A stretch of 64,000 bases of DNA from Nemertoderma westbladi (GCA_032718475.1 JAUCBJ010009062.1:1-64000); one strand, 5' to 3'; shown: positions 19,484-29,085, counted from the stretch's first letter. Translations and numbers: made by a program. The notes: generated by a model from the sequence alone, not told the origin.

Positions 19484-20290
19484 AACATTTAAAAAGTTGC
19501 CATGCCTTCACTGGCTCACTTACTGTACAACATATGATTGATTTTATATAGGTTTACCCTACCGGGCCGGTACCGGTACCGAACTCATGCTATAATTTTC
19601 GAAGAATATATCAAATTAGTTAGTTCCTTATTGAAATCGACGAACTTAGGAATATCCTCACCAGTTTAAGGTTTTAATATAACATGTAAAGCGAGATAAT
19701 TACGTAGTTCTGAAAAATTCCAGGACATCCCTAGAATATCATATATTCTTTTTTAAAGATATTGAAAGCGAGATAATTACGTAGTTCTGAAGGTAATATC
19801 ACTTCACTATATGTCTAAAAGATAATATACTTACTATAATAATCAATTATTTTGCCTATATACATTATGGAATCTCAATAGCTATACTTATTACAGCTAT
19901 ATTTATTACGTTAAACATATTTTTTTGCGCTATGTTTATTGTTTAATACGGTAACTTGACGGCTTTATTTATTACGGTAACAATATATTTGCATATATTA
20001 TTATATAATAATGTTATATATATAACATTATATTTGGGTCATGTTTAATACGGAAACTCAACTACCTGAATTAAGCTAAGTTACTTTAAGTCTTATAACA
20101 TTATACGGCTGCTCCATACCAAAACCCGAATATACTGTTGTGTCTTGTCTACTCATTAATGGGTCTCATTGTCAGAGATTGTGCTTGGTGTAGCTTAACT
20201 CTAGTTGCACACAGCCTTCACCTACAGTACTGAACTTGAACGTTTATTTGTGTCCCTCCATTTTTTGATTTATAAATATTTATACCACTG
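19484..20290. other. Inter-ORF region of element C
   Basis: An 807-bp AT-rich stretch with many stops in all frames. It holds a perfect 27-bp direct repeat starting AAAGCGAGATAATTACG (19688-19714 and 19765-19791) and a perfect 24-bp palindrome (20008-20031; half-site ATAATGTTATAT). It also contains GGTACCGGTACC-like sequence at 19567-19580. It is long for an inter-ORF spacer. It could carry an internal promoter or a translation-reinitiation structure, or could be inserted DNA; I cannot tell which. Confidence 0.75.
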
Positions 20291-23200
20291 ATGCCATCCA
20301 GTGGCCAGGCTATATCTTGCGATTTCTGTTTTACCAAATTCCTTAAAAACGAAAAAATAATTTCTTGTACCATATGTAACTGTTCTTACCACACCCAATG
20401 TGGAACATGTGCTGACATTTCAATTGATTCCGATTTTTACTGTATTTTTTGTTTCCATAACATTTTTCCATTTTCCACTATTTCTAATGACGATAAAGAT
20501 ATTTTTTACAAAGCTAATAATGACGATGACGATGATGATGATATTTTATTGCCAGAAAATTTCAATGAATTAAATAATAGATTTATAAGTATTGATCCTG
20601 ATATAAATCTTACTTCCAACAAATCAAACTGCCAGTACTACGATGAAATTAAATTTAATAATACCTTTACCAAAAGTGATACGCTATCTATCTTTCATAT
20701 AAACTGTCGTAGCCTGAATCTAAACTTTACTTCAATAACTGATTACCTATCTACCCTGACTCAATCATTTGACATACTAACACTCACTGAGACTTTTCTA
20801 ACTGACGAAACCAACACGAACTACCTACAGATTGACGGCTACTCTCAACCTCTATTAACGAACCGGATTGTTGGCAAGAAAAACAGAGGGGGTACAGCGA
20901 TATACACTAAGAAAGGGATTAACGTTACTGAGCGGAAAGACCTTACAATACCTGACTGTGAATCAACTTGGGCAACTATTTCTAGAATACCAAACTCCTC
21001 TCATTCTGAAAAGCAACTTCTCATTGGCACTATCTACCGACCTGACACATGTAACATTACTAACCTTATTGACAACCTAAATACAGTACTAGCTACAATT
21101 AACCAACAACAAACAGACATAATACTTACTGGTGACTTCAACATTGATTTACTAAAACGCTCAAACTCAGCCAATAACTATATACAAACTCTTGAATCTA
21201 ATGGGCTCGAGCAACTAATTGACAAACCTACTAGAATTACACCATACTCTAAAACCTTACTAGACCACATATCTACTAACATATCAGACAAAATACTATC
21301 CTCTGGTGTCTTTACTGGACAACTCGGCACCACAGACCACTTAGCAACCTTTGTTATTGTACATAAATACTCACATTTTTTCGCACCTCCTACACAAAAA
21401 TTCATATATGACTACTCAAAATTTAACCCGACCAATTTCATATTAGACATACGCAATAATCAGAATTGGACGTACAATGATGACTCAATTCAATTAGATA
21501 AGAAATTTGAAATATTTTACAAAGACCTTGAGAAAATTACAAACAAACATCTACAAAAAAAGTTATTAAAACCCCGAGAGATACCAAAAAAAACATGGAT
21601 GACCCCTTCTCTTGTACAGTCTACTATAATGAAAAATAGACTATACGCATCGCTTATGTCTCACCCAACTCCAGAAAAAGAACAACATTATAAAAAATAT
21701 AGAAACATACTTACAAATACTCTGAGAAAAGCACAAAAAAAATACTTCGAAAGGGAATTTGAAAAAAACAAGCACAACACAAAAAAAACTTGGCAAACTA
21801 TAAATAGTGCACTAAATAGATCCAAACAATTAAATTCTCCAAAAAAAATAATAACATCAACTATAACAGGCCAAAAAATAACAATAACGGATACAAAATC
21901 TATAGCCAACAACCTCAATGAGCACTTTGCAAATATTGGTCCCCAATTAGCAGAACAAATTCCAAAAACTAATAGAAATCCAATACGTTATATTTGCCAT
22001 CGCAAATCAAACTCCTTCCATTTATCAGAAACCACAAATATTGAAGTAATATATAACATACTAGACTTAGACAACAATTGCTCCACAAACGACCCTTTTC
22101 CAACTAAAATATTAAAAATCATAGCATACGACCTAGCCCCACATTTAACACATTTAATTAACATATCAATAAAAAACGGGTTCTTTCCTAAAATATTAAA
22201 AAACGCAAAAATTACTGCAGTATTCAAATCAGGCGACCCAGCAGATAGAAACAACTATCGACCGATTTCCGTACTACCCTTATTTAGTAAAATTTTCGAA
22301 CGTATAATAAATACTCAACTACTAAGCTACTTAGATAAATACTCAATACTGACAGATGCACAACACGGCTTTAGAAAAAAATCAACAACTACTGATGCTC
22401 TACTAACGGTGACTGAACGACTTCGAGAAACTCTAGACTCACAGGACTCATGCTGCCTAATATCTATCGACTTAAGGAAGGCCTTTGACACTCTAAACCA
22501 TGACATACTTCTCAAAAAACTAGACCAATATGGAATACGAGGCCTTCCCCACAAACTTCTATCCAGCTTTCTTTCTGACAGAACACAAACTGTTGTACTA
22601 AATAATATAAACTCTGATCCGCTAACTCCCACCTGTGGTACACCCCAAGGTGCTATTCTAAGCAGTACCCTCTTCTTACTCTATATAAACGACTTACCAA
22701 ACTGCACGTCTCTTATTACTACACTGTTCGCTGACGACACAAACCTCTTATACACACACAGAAACCCAAATACGTTAATTTCCACTATCAATGACGAACT
22801 ACAGAAACTAGACGAATGGCTAAAAGACAACAGACTATCATTAAATCTAAAAAAAACAGAATATCTCATTTTCTCAAATAAATTAAAGAATCCCCCCTCA
22901 GACACTATCAAGATCAATAATGCAAATATAAACATCAAAACTGAAACAAAATTTTTAGGCATCTGGATAGATAATCAATTGACCTGGAAAAACCATTGTG
23001 CTTACGTCCTAAAAAAAATCTCTAAATCATGCGGTATATTTTATAAAATTAGACACATACTACCACTAAAAGTATTAAAAATGTTATATTTCTCGCTAAT
23101 CCATCCTTACATATTATATGGTATAATATTGTGGGGAAGTGCTTATAACAAATATATAAATCCAATCCGTGTCAAAATAAATAAAATAATACGAGCAATA

Positions 23201-23557
23201 ACCTTCAACCACTTCCAAGCTCATTCCATTCCGATCTATAAATACCTTAATATCTTGCCAATCGAAAATCTATATAACCTAGAAGTAACAAAACTTATGT
23301 GGGACATTTACAATAACAAAAAAAAGCAATTTATAACGGCCCTATTTACACAAACTTCAGATATCCACAATTATACAACTCGATCCACTACATCCAAAAA
23401 CTACTTTATTCCACGTACCAGACTAATATCAACCCAAAACTCTCTAAAATACAGCGGTGCAATCATATGGAACTCACTAAAAACAGAATTTAAAATGTGC
23501 AAATCAAAAAACACACTAGCTAGAAAATTAAAACTTCATATGTTAAGTGAACTTTAA
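20291..23557 (+). CDS. Element C ORF2 (PHD finger, AP endonuclease, reverse transcriptase)
   Basis: 1,088 residues, uninterrupted. Residues 10-54 form a C4HC3 PHD-type finger (C10, C13, C26, C29, H34, C37, C51, C54). An acidic linker with seven aspartates follows at about 78-84. The AP-type endonuclease spans about 130-360, with N138, E167 in TETF, GDFNID at 281-286 and D349-H350 in TTDHLATF. RT spans about 600-880 with NNYRPISVLP, IDLRKAFDTLNH, GTPQGAILSS and the catalytic FADD at 813-816. The C-terminal domain ends LHMLSEL. All expected catalytic residues are present, so the protein should be competent for target-primed reverse transcription. A related but decayed copy lies at 11532-12392. 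Confidence 0.93.
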   Translation: MPSSGQAISCDFCFTKFLKNEKIISCTICNCSYHTQCGTCADISIDSDFYCIFCFHNIFPFSTISNDDKDIFYKANNDDDDDDDILLPENFNELNNRFISIDPDINLTSNKSNCQYYDEIKFNNTFTKSDTLSIFHINCRSLNLNFTSITDYLSTLTQSFDILTLTETFLTDETNTNYLQIDGYSQPLLTNRIVGKKNRGGTAIYTKKGINVTERKDLTIPDCESTWATISRIPNSSHSEKQLLIGTIYRPDTCNITNLIDNLNTVLATINQQQTDIILTGDFNIDLLKRSNSANNYIQTLESNGLEQLIDKPTRITPYSKTLLDHISTNISDKILSSGVFTGQLGTTDHLATFVIVHKYSHFFAPPTQKFIYDYSKFNPTNFILDIRNNQNWTYNDDSIQLDKKFEIFYKDLEKITNKHLQKKLLKPREIPKKTWMTPSLVQSTIMKNRLYASLMSHPTPEKEQHYKKYRNILTNTLRKAQKKYFEREFEKNKHNTKKTWQTINSALNRSKQLNSPKKIITSTITGQKITITDTKSIANNLNEHFANIGPQLAEQIPKTNRNPIRYICHRKSNSFHLSETTNIEVIYNILDLDNNCSTNDPFPTKILKIIAYDLAPHLTHLINISIKNGFFPKILKNAKITAVFKSGDPADRNNYRPISVLPLFSKIFERIINTQLLSYLDKYSILTDAQHGFRKKSTTTDALLTVTERLRETLDSQDSCCLISIDLRKAFDTLNHDILLKKLDQYGIRGLPHKLLSSFLSDRTQTVVLNNINSDPLTPTCGTPQGAILSSTLFLLYINDLPNCTSLITTLFADDTNLLYTHRNPNTLISTINDELQKLDEWLKDNRLSLNLKKTEYLIFSNKLKNPPSDTIKINNANINIKTETKFLGIWIDNQLTWKNHCAYVLKKISKSCGIFYKIRHILPLKVLKMLYFSLIHPYILYGIILWGSAYNKYINPIRVKINKIIRAITFNHFQAHSIPIYKYLNILPIENLYNLEVTKLMWDIYNNKKKQFITALFTQTSDIHNYTTRSTTSKNYFIPRTRLISTQNSLKYSGAIIWNSLKTEFKMCKSKNTLARKLKLHMLSEL

Positions 23558-23724
23558 TTCCAATATAGTTGCGTATCACTATTAAATTATAAAATAAATA
23601 AAAATTATCCTAAATTTCGTAACTTCGTAATGCTATCACTCCATCGTCATCGTCAACGCTATTTGCATCATGACTAAATAATATATGAACTAACATTTTT
23701 TTTCTTTTTTTTTTAAAACGTAAA

Positions 23725-23862
23725 CGAAATTTAAAATAAAATTAAAATTGCAATTTCGGCACAATACAATACAGTTACTATTATTAGAAAAATAAACTTA
23801 AAATAAAATTTAAAACTGAAATTTCGGCACATTAAAATAAAGTTACTATTATTAGAAAAATT
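23725..23862 (+). repeat. 68-bp tandem duplication in the element C 3' UTR
   Basis: Two imperfect copies in which ATTTCGGCAC (23753 and 23821) and GTTACTATTATTAGAAAAA recur 68 bp apart. They differ by several substitutions, so the duplication is not new. Confidence 0.85.
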
Positions 23863-24160
23863 GCACTGATATATGGCATCGCAGAATATACTCAGGATCA
23901 CTGGCCGACATCACCATAATAACCCAACCGGTGTACCACATCACGATTCTCTGAGAAAAAGAAGGTAAGAGGCAAAACTAGCTATGCTACTGCTTTCTCT
24001 CCTTTTTTTTTTTTTGAACAGAACATAAAACGAATAACGCACCGTCGCACCCCCTAAAACCATATTACATCAGAACAAAACAAAAATTACAAACAAACGT
24101 TCACTGGTGCAATGATTTTATAATTAAATATTGTGGTATCCCATTATGCGAATAATACAC

Positions 24161-24176
24161 GAGCTCGTTCGAGCTC
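24161..24176. other. Terminal hairpin of element C
   Basis: GAGCTCG, loop TT, CGAGCTC: a 7-bp perfect stem, followed by CATTGATT to the element end. A 3' stem-loop plus short tail is the usual RT recognition arrangement in CR1-group elements; that function is inferred. Confidence 0.75.
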
Positions 24177-24184
24177 CATTGATT

Positions 24185-25610
24185 GAGGGCATTGTTTATT
24201 TGGGGCAGATTTTATTAGTTTTATAATGCTAGGTGTGGACAGTACTTTAAAGGATGAGAGTGACGCGCTGGCCACAGAGTTGTCTGGTTCGGTAATGCTT
24301 AATGTACCATCTGGTTCAAAGCTGCAGAGGGGATCGCGTATTCCAGATTCAGTCGCATTCATTTCGTCTAGATTATCTCTGATAATTTGTATCTTTGTAG
24401 CAAAGTGGTCAGCGAACATGTTGGCTAGTTCGGTAGGAGAGCTGTGGGCGGGATAAGTAATATTTTTATGTTGCTTTGCAAGCGACCTAACCAGGCTGAA
24501 CAGCGCCTTCTGATCACCATTACATGCATCAATCTCGCCCCGGTAAAAGGATCTACGGTCGGAAATTAATTGTGCTGTGTATAGTTTCCTAATTCGTTTG
24601 AATTCCGCCATGTCAGTAGGTGATTTCGATTGCCGCCAACGCCGTTCAGCAGTCCGGCGTTGGGACTTCAGTTTCCTAGCGTTCCCGGTGAACCATTTTG
24701 GACCAGAGCGTTCAGTAATTGATTTGGTCTTTATTGGGGCGTGTTTGTCAATCAATGCAGAAAGCGTTTTATTGTAGGTTAATGCCTGTTCGTCAATGTT
24801 GAGAGCGGTAAATGATGGTTTACAGAGATCTGAGTTGCATATATCCCTGTTCAAATCGTCAACTACTACTGACCCTATATTTCGAAATTGAATAGTTTTA
24901 GGAATAGATTGGGGCTTCGGTATAGAAATGAGGCATTGCACCACACAGTGATCGGAAACGTAATACGATCCGGTCGGTGGACTTACAGTCAAATCGCCGC
25001 AATTTCTAGTCATTATTAGGTCAAGTGTGTGTCCGGATTCGTGGGTTGGGATGGAAACGTGTTGTTGTAAGCCTATACTGTCAAGAATGTCCAAAAACTT
25101 AGATGCATCGTAATTATCTTCTATGTCTACATGTATATTAAAGTCGCCTACCACAATTAGTCGCTCCTCACAGCAAAGCCATGGTTCGATGAATTTCGGG
25201 AATTCGTCAAAAAACGTTAAGCATGTAATGGGATGAGCTGTACTATATGGTGGGCGGTAGATAACGACCAAACATAGTTTGGTGTTAGAAGATTTAATGG
25301 ACCATACTGAGTATTCGAATGAGCTATTTTCGTTAGTGCTGTGCAGTGTGTAGTGTAATGAGTCTTTTAGAATTACACCGGTGCCTCCACCAGGGCGGTT
25401 AAGCCGTGGTGAGTCATCGATAGTGTATCCCTTTGGAGCGCAAAGGTTCTTTGCAACTGTATCGTTAGCGCTGAACCAGGTTTCTGTTAGCGCGCATATG
25501 TAAATATTATTGTTGGAAATGAATTCCACAATCTCGGCGCTTTTGTTTCGGGCTGACCTGGGGTTCATAATGCAAAGGTGAAGTGAGTTGCCAGGTAACA
25601 TGTTGTACAC
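24185..25610 (-). pseudogene. Element B, endonuclease half
   Basis: Reading down from about 25610 the frame encodes a complete AP-type endonuclease: NPRSARNKSAEI, TETW, GGGTGVILK, VIYRPP, GDFNIHVD, HTLDLIMTR and SDHCVV motifs in order. A basic linker (RKLKSQRRTAERRWRQ) follows and then the pre-RT segment, which stops at the C junction with KLIKSAPNKQC. Codons beyond 24185 belong to element C. The RT half is at 17049-18566. The element's 5' end is truncated or diverged near 25610-25628, where an 11-bp unit (ACATGTTGTAC) is repeated twice on the plus strand. Confidence 0.88.
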
Positions 25611-25628
25611 ATGTTGTACACATGTAAC

Positions 25629-26268
25629 ACGTACACTAGGAATAATATTACAGAACTGGCTGCACCTTGTTTTATGCCAGATTTAAATTGGAACTCGCTG
25701 GAGAAGTCATTATTGAAAAACACTACTCCTTTAGATAGGTGGTACATTGCTGCAATCGAGGCCAACATGACAGACCCAATACCAATAACCATTAGTTTTT
25801 TTATTAATATTGATCGGGAAATTCGGTCAAAGGCACCTTTATAATCAAGGAATACAATGTATAATTTGGATGAGCGTTTCTTTGCAATTTCAATTAGAAT
25901 TCTCACTATAAAAACTTATCTGCACAGCTACGTTTTGTTTGATACGCAGTTTGTTCCTCAGCTGGTTGGAACCATTTCGTAAGACGCTTACATATAATGA
26001 AGTCATAGAGTTTAGATAACAGATATATCAGCGTAATTGGGCGGTAGTTCTTCGGTAGGTAGGATGCACCTTTCTTGAATATGGCGCATATGTTTAACGC
26101 CATCCATCTAGTTGGATATGAGGCATTAACAAATATACAATTAAATAGCATGACAATGATAATAATTAATGTATACGGCGCATTATGTAGCATCTGTGGA
26201 CACCATTCATCGACACTTGATTTGTTTTTTAGGAATATCCTAGGAGAATGAGACTGGGGGGACATAAT
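25629..26268 (-). pseudogene. Element A, proximal RT fragment
   Basis: The minus strand encodes RT motifs: WMALNICAIFKKG, NYRPITLIYLLSKLYD, a frameshift with stops near 25905-25915, then YIVFLDYKGAFDRISR and SGIKQGAASSVILFLVYV. Here it is cut by element B. The next motif (NDL, then ADD) is at 16345-16583 on the same strand. The lineage is a non-LTR RT that I cannot assign to a clade. Frameshifted and split, so dead. Confidence 0.85.
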
Positions 26269-26584
26269 CTCCTAAGAGATTAAGCTCGTGGGGACAGATT
26301 CCACAGCAGCCAAGGCACAGACTGACAGGGGGCAAATTCTCCTGCTACACCGGGACTGTATCATACAAAGCCCTGCAGTGTGCCTTTGTCAGCTTGTTTA
26401 GTGCTACGTCCAATAGGCAGCTAGACCTACTGACCTACCTACTGCTGTACCGGTACTGTCTGACAGTTAGTCGGTTAGTATACTGGCAGACTGGTATAGC
26501 AGTGTAGGAGTGTAGGTACCTACTGCTGTACTCTTTAAGTGCCGATACCTGGAAACCGTAATATATCCGAAATACTGTAACACC
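26269..26584. other. Spacer upstream of the RPF2 copy
   Basis: It contains the short inverted pair AATCTC-CTAA-GAGATT (26268-26283), three imperfect GGGGACA-ATTC-like motifs at about 26255-26350 and TAC/GTA-rich palindromic DNA (about 26440-26530) similar in flavour to the LTR element leader. No gene recognised. Promoter elements for RPF2 are not evident. Confidence 0.55.
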
Positions 26585-27479
26585 ATGAAGAATGCTGTAA
26601 ACCCGCCAAAGACGAAACACGGAAAACGCGTTCTGGAAGAAAAGCAATCAAAAATTATAGAAAATACTAAAAAGGCGATTTTTATAAAAGGCAGTGGCTG
26701 TAACTCTGAGATGTCAACTCTTCTAAAAGACTTGTATTCCTTTATGAAACTGGAGGGAATGTTGATGCAAAAGAAGAATGCTATGCGGCCTTTCCTAGAT
26801 AATTCGAAACTTGAATATTTCTGCAAGAAGTACGAAGACTGCAGTTTATTTGCGGTCGGCACTCATGCGAAGAAGAGACCGAATAACTTGATAATGGGGC
26901 GAACCTTCGATCAACACGTCCTTGATATGTTCGAATTCAGTGTCAACGACTTCCGTTCACTAACGGAATTCAGTAGTTCGTTGCGTTGCACTCTAGGAAC
27001 TAAACCTTGTCTTGTATTCACCGGAGAGGAGTGGGATTTCGATCCTTTTGCTGCGAAGTTAAACAATTTCTTTGTTGATTTTTTTCATGGCAGCGAAGTG
27101 ACTAAAATATGTCATTCAGGTTTTGAACTCGATTTGTGTTTTACTTTCGTAGGTAAATTGATTCAGGTTCGAAGTTATCGGATTCTATTAGACAGGCAGA
27201 ACGAGGCGTCCCCTAATGTAAGTCTGCAAGAGATGGGACCCAGTATGTCTCTGCCCTAGGCGACATAGACTGGCTAGTGAGGAGTCCATGAGGGCAGCTA
27301 CTAAACGGCCTAAACAGATCGCGGCGGTGAGGAGGGCGAATAAGAATGTGAGCTACGACGCGTTTAGGAGTAAGTTGGGACGGATTCATTTACAGCGGCA
27401 GGACTTCAAGCAGCTCAAAGGGGTCGGCATTAAAGGATTAAAGAAAAACATCCGGGTTAAACAACCAACCACAATGTAA
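26585..27479 (+). pseudogene. RPF2: Intronless RPF2-like (Brix domain) gene with one frameshift
   Basis: Encodes a ribosome production factor 2 homologue, the Brix-domain protein that with RRS1 brings the 5S RNP into pre-60S particles in the nucleolus. Frame one (26585-27259) covers the N-terminus and most of the Brix domain: KHGKRVLEEK, IKGSG, KKRPNNLIMGR (from residue 96), FDQHVLDMFEF, KPCLVFTGEEWDF, RSYRILL and EMGPS. It then stops at TAG (27257-27259). A single-base shift near 27250 leads to the second frame, which continues RRHRLAS through a basic C-terminus (KNVSYDAFRSKLGRIHLQRQDFKQLKG) to TAA at 27477-27479. Coverage is essentially full length in one exon, with no poly-A tail. A processed copy with a frameshift is most likely; an assembly error in an intron-poor real gene is the alternative. 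Confidence 0.85.
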
Positions 27480-27513
27480 TTATTTTACTTTCAGAACGGC
27501 TATTATGTGTTTG

Positions 27514-27546
27514 GAGTAATGTCTTGGTTAGGCCAAGACATTACTC
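27514..27546. other. Perfect 14-bp hairpin downstream of RPF2
   Basis: GAGTAATGTCTTGG (27514-27527) and its exact reverse complement (27533-27546) around the loop TTAGG, 34 bp after the RPF2 stop. It could be a transcript 3' structure or a relic of a small foldback element. Confidence 0.85.
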
Positions 27547-27955
27547 GTTTATCATGTTCTAATAATAGACATTACCAGTGCTTTATTTACTTTCTGTATT
27601 TCTTTGATTGGGTCTGTATCACATACCATTATTATGTTCCCTCTCCTTAAGTCTACACTATACTAGGTCTGAGACGGGGCACCGGCTCCTTAATAATTTT
27701 TTGTACCGCAAAGTATAACTGATTAGTTGAAAGTATATTTTATTGAACTTTATTGACTTATTTTGATTTAGTATTTTGGTTAGGTTTTGTCAGTTAGTTG
27801 GTTATACTATAAAAAATTAGCGGAATTTCTGACATTATTTCATAGCAGCATAGTTTAGTACATCAAAACGGTTAGGTCCTTCAGTGGAGTGAATTAACGG
27901 TTGTGGGGTGAGTAACGCGGTGATTTAAATATAATGTAAATAGGACAATATGATA
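27547..27955. other. Spacer, nothing recognised
   Basis: AT-rich unique DNA with no ORF of note and no repeat beyond a weak echo of the hairpin arm (TAGACATTAC near 27567). Confidence 0.6.
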
Positions 27956-28097
27956 ATGATCTCCATAGCGAAAAATATCAACCGACCCTGTTGGGGCTCG
28001 AACCCGGTACCTAGGTTTCCAACTTCCGGTTATCTTCAGCCGTGTGTAGCTGAGCTACCAGGCCGGATGAATATTTCGCTATGGAGTGGGAGATCAT
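27956..28097 (-). mobile_element. tRNA-derived repeat with inverted flanking arms
   Basis: The minus strand has an A-box-like TAGCTCAGC and a B-box GGTTCGAGCCC in tRNA order, which would form an internal RNA polymerase III promoter. The predicted acceptor and T-arm stems pair poorly (GGCCTGG does not pair with CAGGGTC), so a functional tRNA is unlikely. The segment is flanked by inverted arms: 27956-27978 against 28071-28097, sharing ATGATCTCC and ATAGCGAAA with small gaps. A SINE or foldback/MITE-like element fits best. Confidence 0.6.
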
Positions 28098-29085
28098 ATT
28101 TAGGCCAACTAATCACTCAAAGGAAAGTAGAACTTTCGTTATTCCTGTGCTCTGCCAGAAAAGGCAACCAAAGAATAACTATTATACAGTGTTGTAGAAA
28201 CCGTTTTATCTCCGTCCCATCCATACACTATACAGATATAAAGGCACCCACCCACCCTTCTTCTTAAATAGTAATAATTTTGACGGTTTTATAAGCTGTT
28301 CCAAAAAATGTAACAATGATTCGTGGTGTGGCCACTCCACAAACCAGCGGATTCTCAAGGATATTGATGGGGCCTGTCGCAGCGCACTAATGCGGTCTCG
28401 GTCGATCATGTACTTAATGTAGATATGTCTCTCTGATCTAAATCTACAATTCCGTTTAAATTGATGCTAATTGATTGCCTAAGATCTCTCAAACCGAAAT
28501 TGCTATAGAAACCTCATAGTTTTTCTAGCCATCTTATAGACGGAATTTTAGATTTTGAACAGAAACAAGTTTAATTGTAGCTCAGGGCTTTAATAACTAA
28601 TTTAACCTGTAACTTTATTCATTCACAATTTTCATTCTTCCAGTTCCGGTACCAATTGCTCGGTACTATAATAATACAATTGGGGTGTCGGTTCGGGTGA
28701 CTTGATCTTAATTTCGCGTGATTTATTTTAGTTGATCACACATTTAACGAACCTGTTATAGGAAATGAGCATGTTGCAAATATAGTAAATTTTAAGAAAT
28801 AATTGTATCTTTAAATATTTTCTAAATTCTATTTGTTTGAAGCTTTTATTTAATTTTTTATTGTTATTTATTGTTTTTAATATTCTTACGTTTTCTAAAT
28901 GTTCTTTAAATAACATTACGCTGTTTCGAAACATGTGTTTAGAACAACTCCAATGATTTTTTAACCCCTAAAAAATGCAATTATTTCAATTAATTTTTCC
29001 CAACTGACACCGATACCCCGGTTGGTGTTCCGATAACTTTATTTATTATTGTTATTTACAACGTGTTTAATTCTATTGATTCGAG
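28098..29085. other. Spacer upstream of ECHDC1, nothing recognised
   Basis: AT-rich unique DNA of about 1 kb with no conserved ORF, RNA gene or element. Any ECHDC1 promoter would lie here, but no TATA box or other element stands out. Confidence 0.55.

Larger units (their letters stand above)
18567..24184 (+). mobile_element. Element C: 5.6-kb PHD-endonuclease-RT non-LTR retrotransposon
   Basis: Plus-strand element of about 5,618 bp with two intact ORFs (18764-19483 and 20291-23557), a 5' UTR of about 200 bp and a 3' UTR of about 630 bp. The ends are defined by the break in element B: GGGTCTAG is on the left (18559-18566) and GAGGGCA on the right (24185-24191), with at most one base duplicated. 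It ends in a 7-bp hairpin followed by ATTGATT. The structure fits a CR1/Jockey-group lineage. Both ORFs being open suggests it was recently active. Confidence 0.88.
23558..24184 (+). other. Element C 3' UTR
   Basis: AT-rich, with poly-T runs at about 23697-23714 and 24003-24014. It contains a 68-bp imperfect tandem duplication and a terminal hairpin. No ORF. Confidence 0.75.
16584..25628 (-). mobile_element. Element B: L2/CR1-like non-LTR retrotransposon, interrupted by C
   Basis: Minus-strand element whose halves lie at 24185-25628 (endonuclease) and 16584-18566 (RT and 3' UTR). It ends in an (ATT)n tail on its own strand (plus-strand AAT repeats 16584-16603), preceded by the GCGC-rich 3' end typical of L2-like elements. 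ACGTA at 16579-16583 and 25629-25633 is its target duplication in element A. The two halves are in the same orientation, and the coding frame stops and resumes at the C insertion point within the linker between endonuclease and RT. Confidence 0.88.

Noticed and set aside
27985-28070. Functional tRNA gene on the minus strand
   Set aside because: Boxes A and B match, but the acceptor stem does not pair and the T stem pairs only in part; inverted flanking arms point to a mobile repeat.
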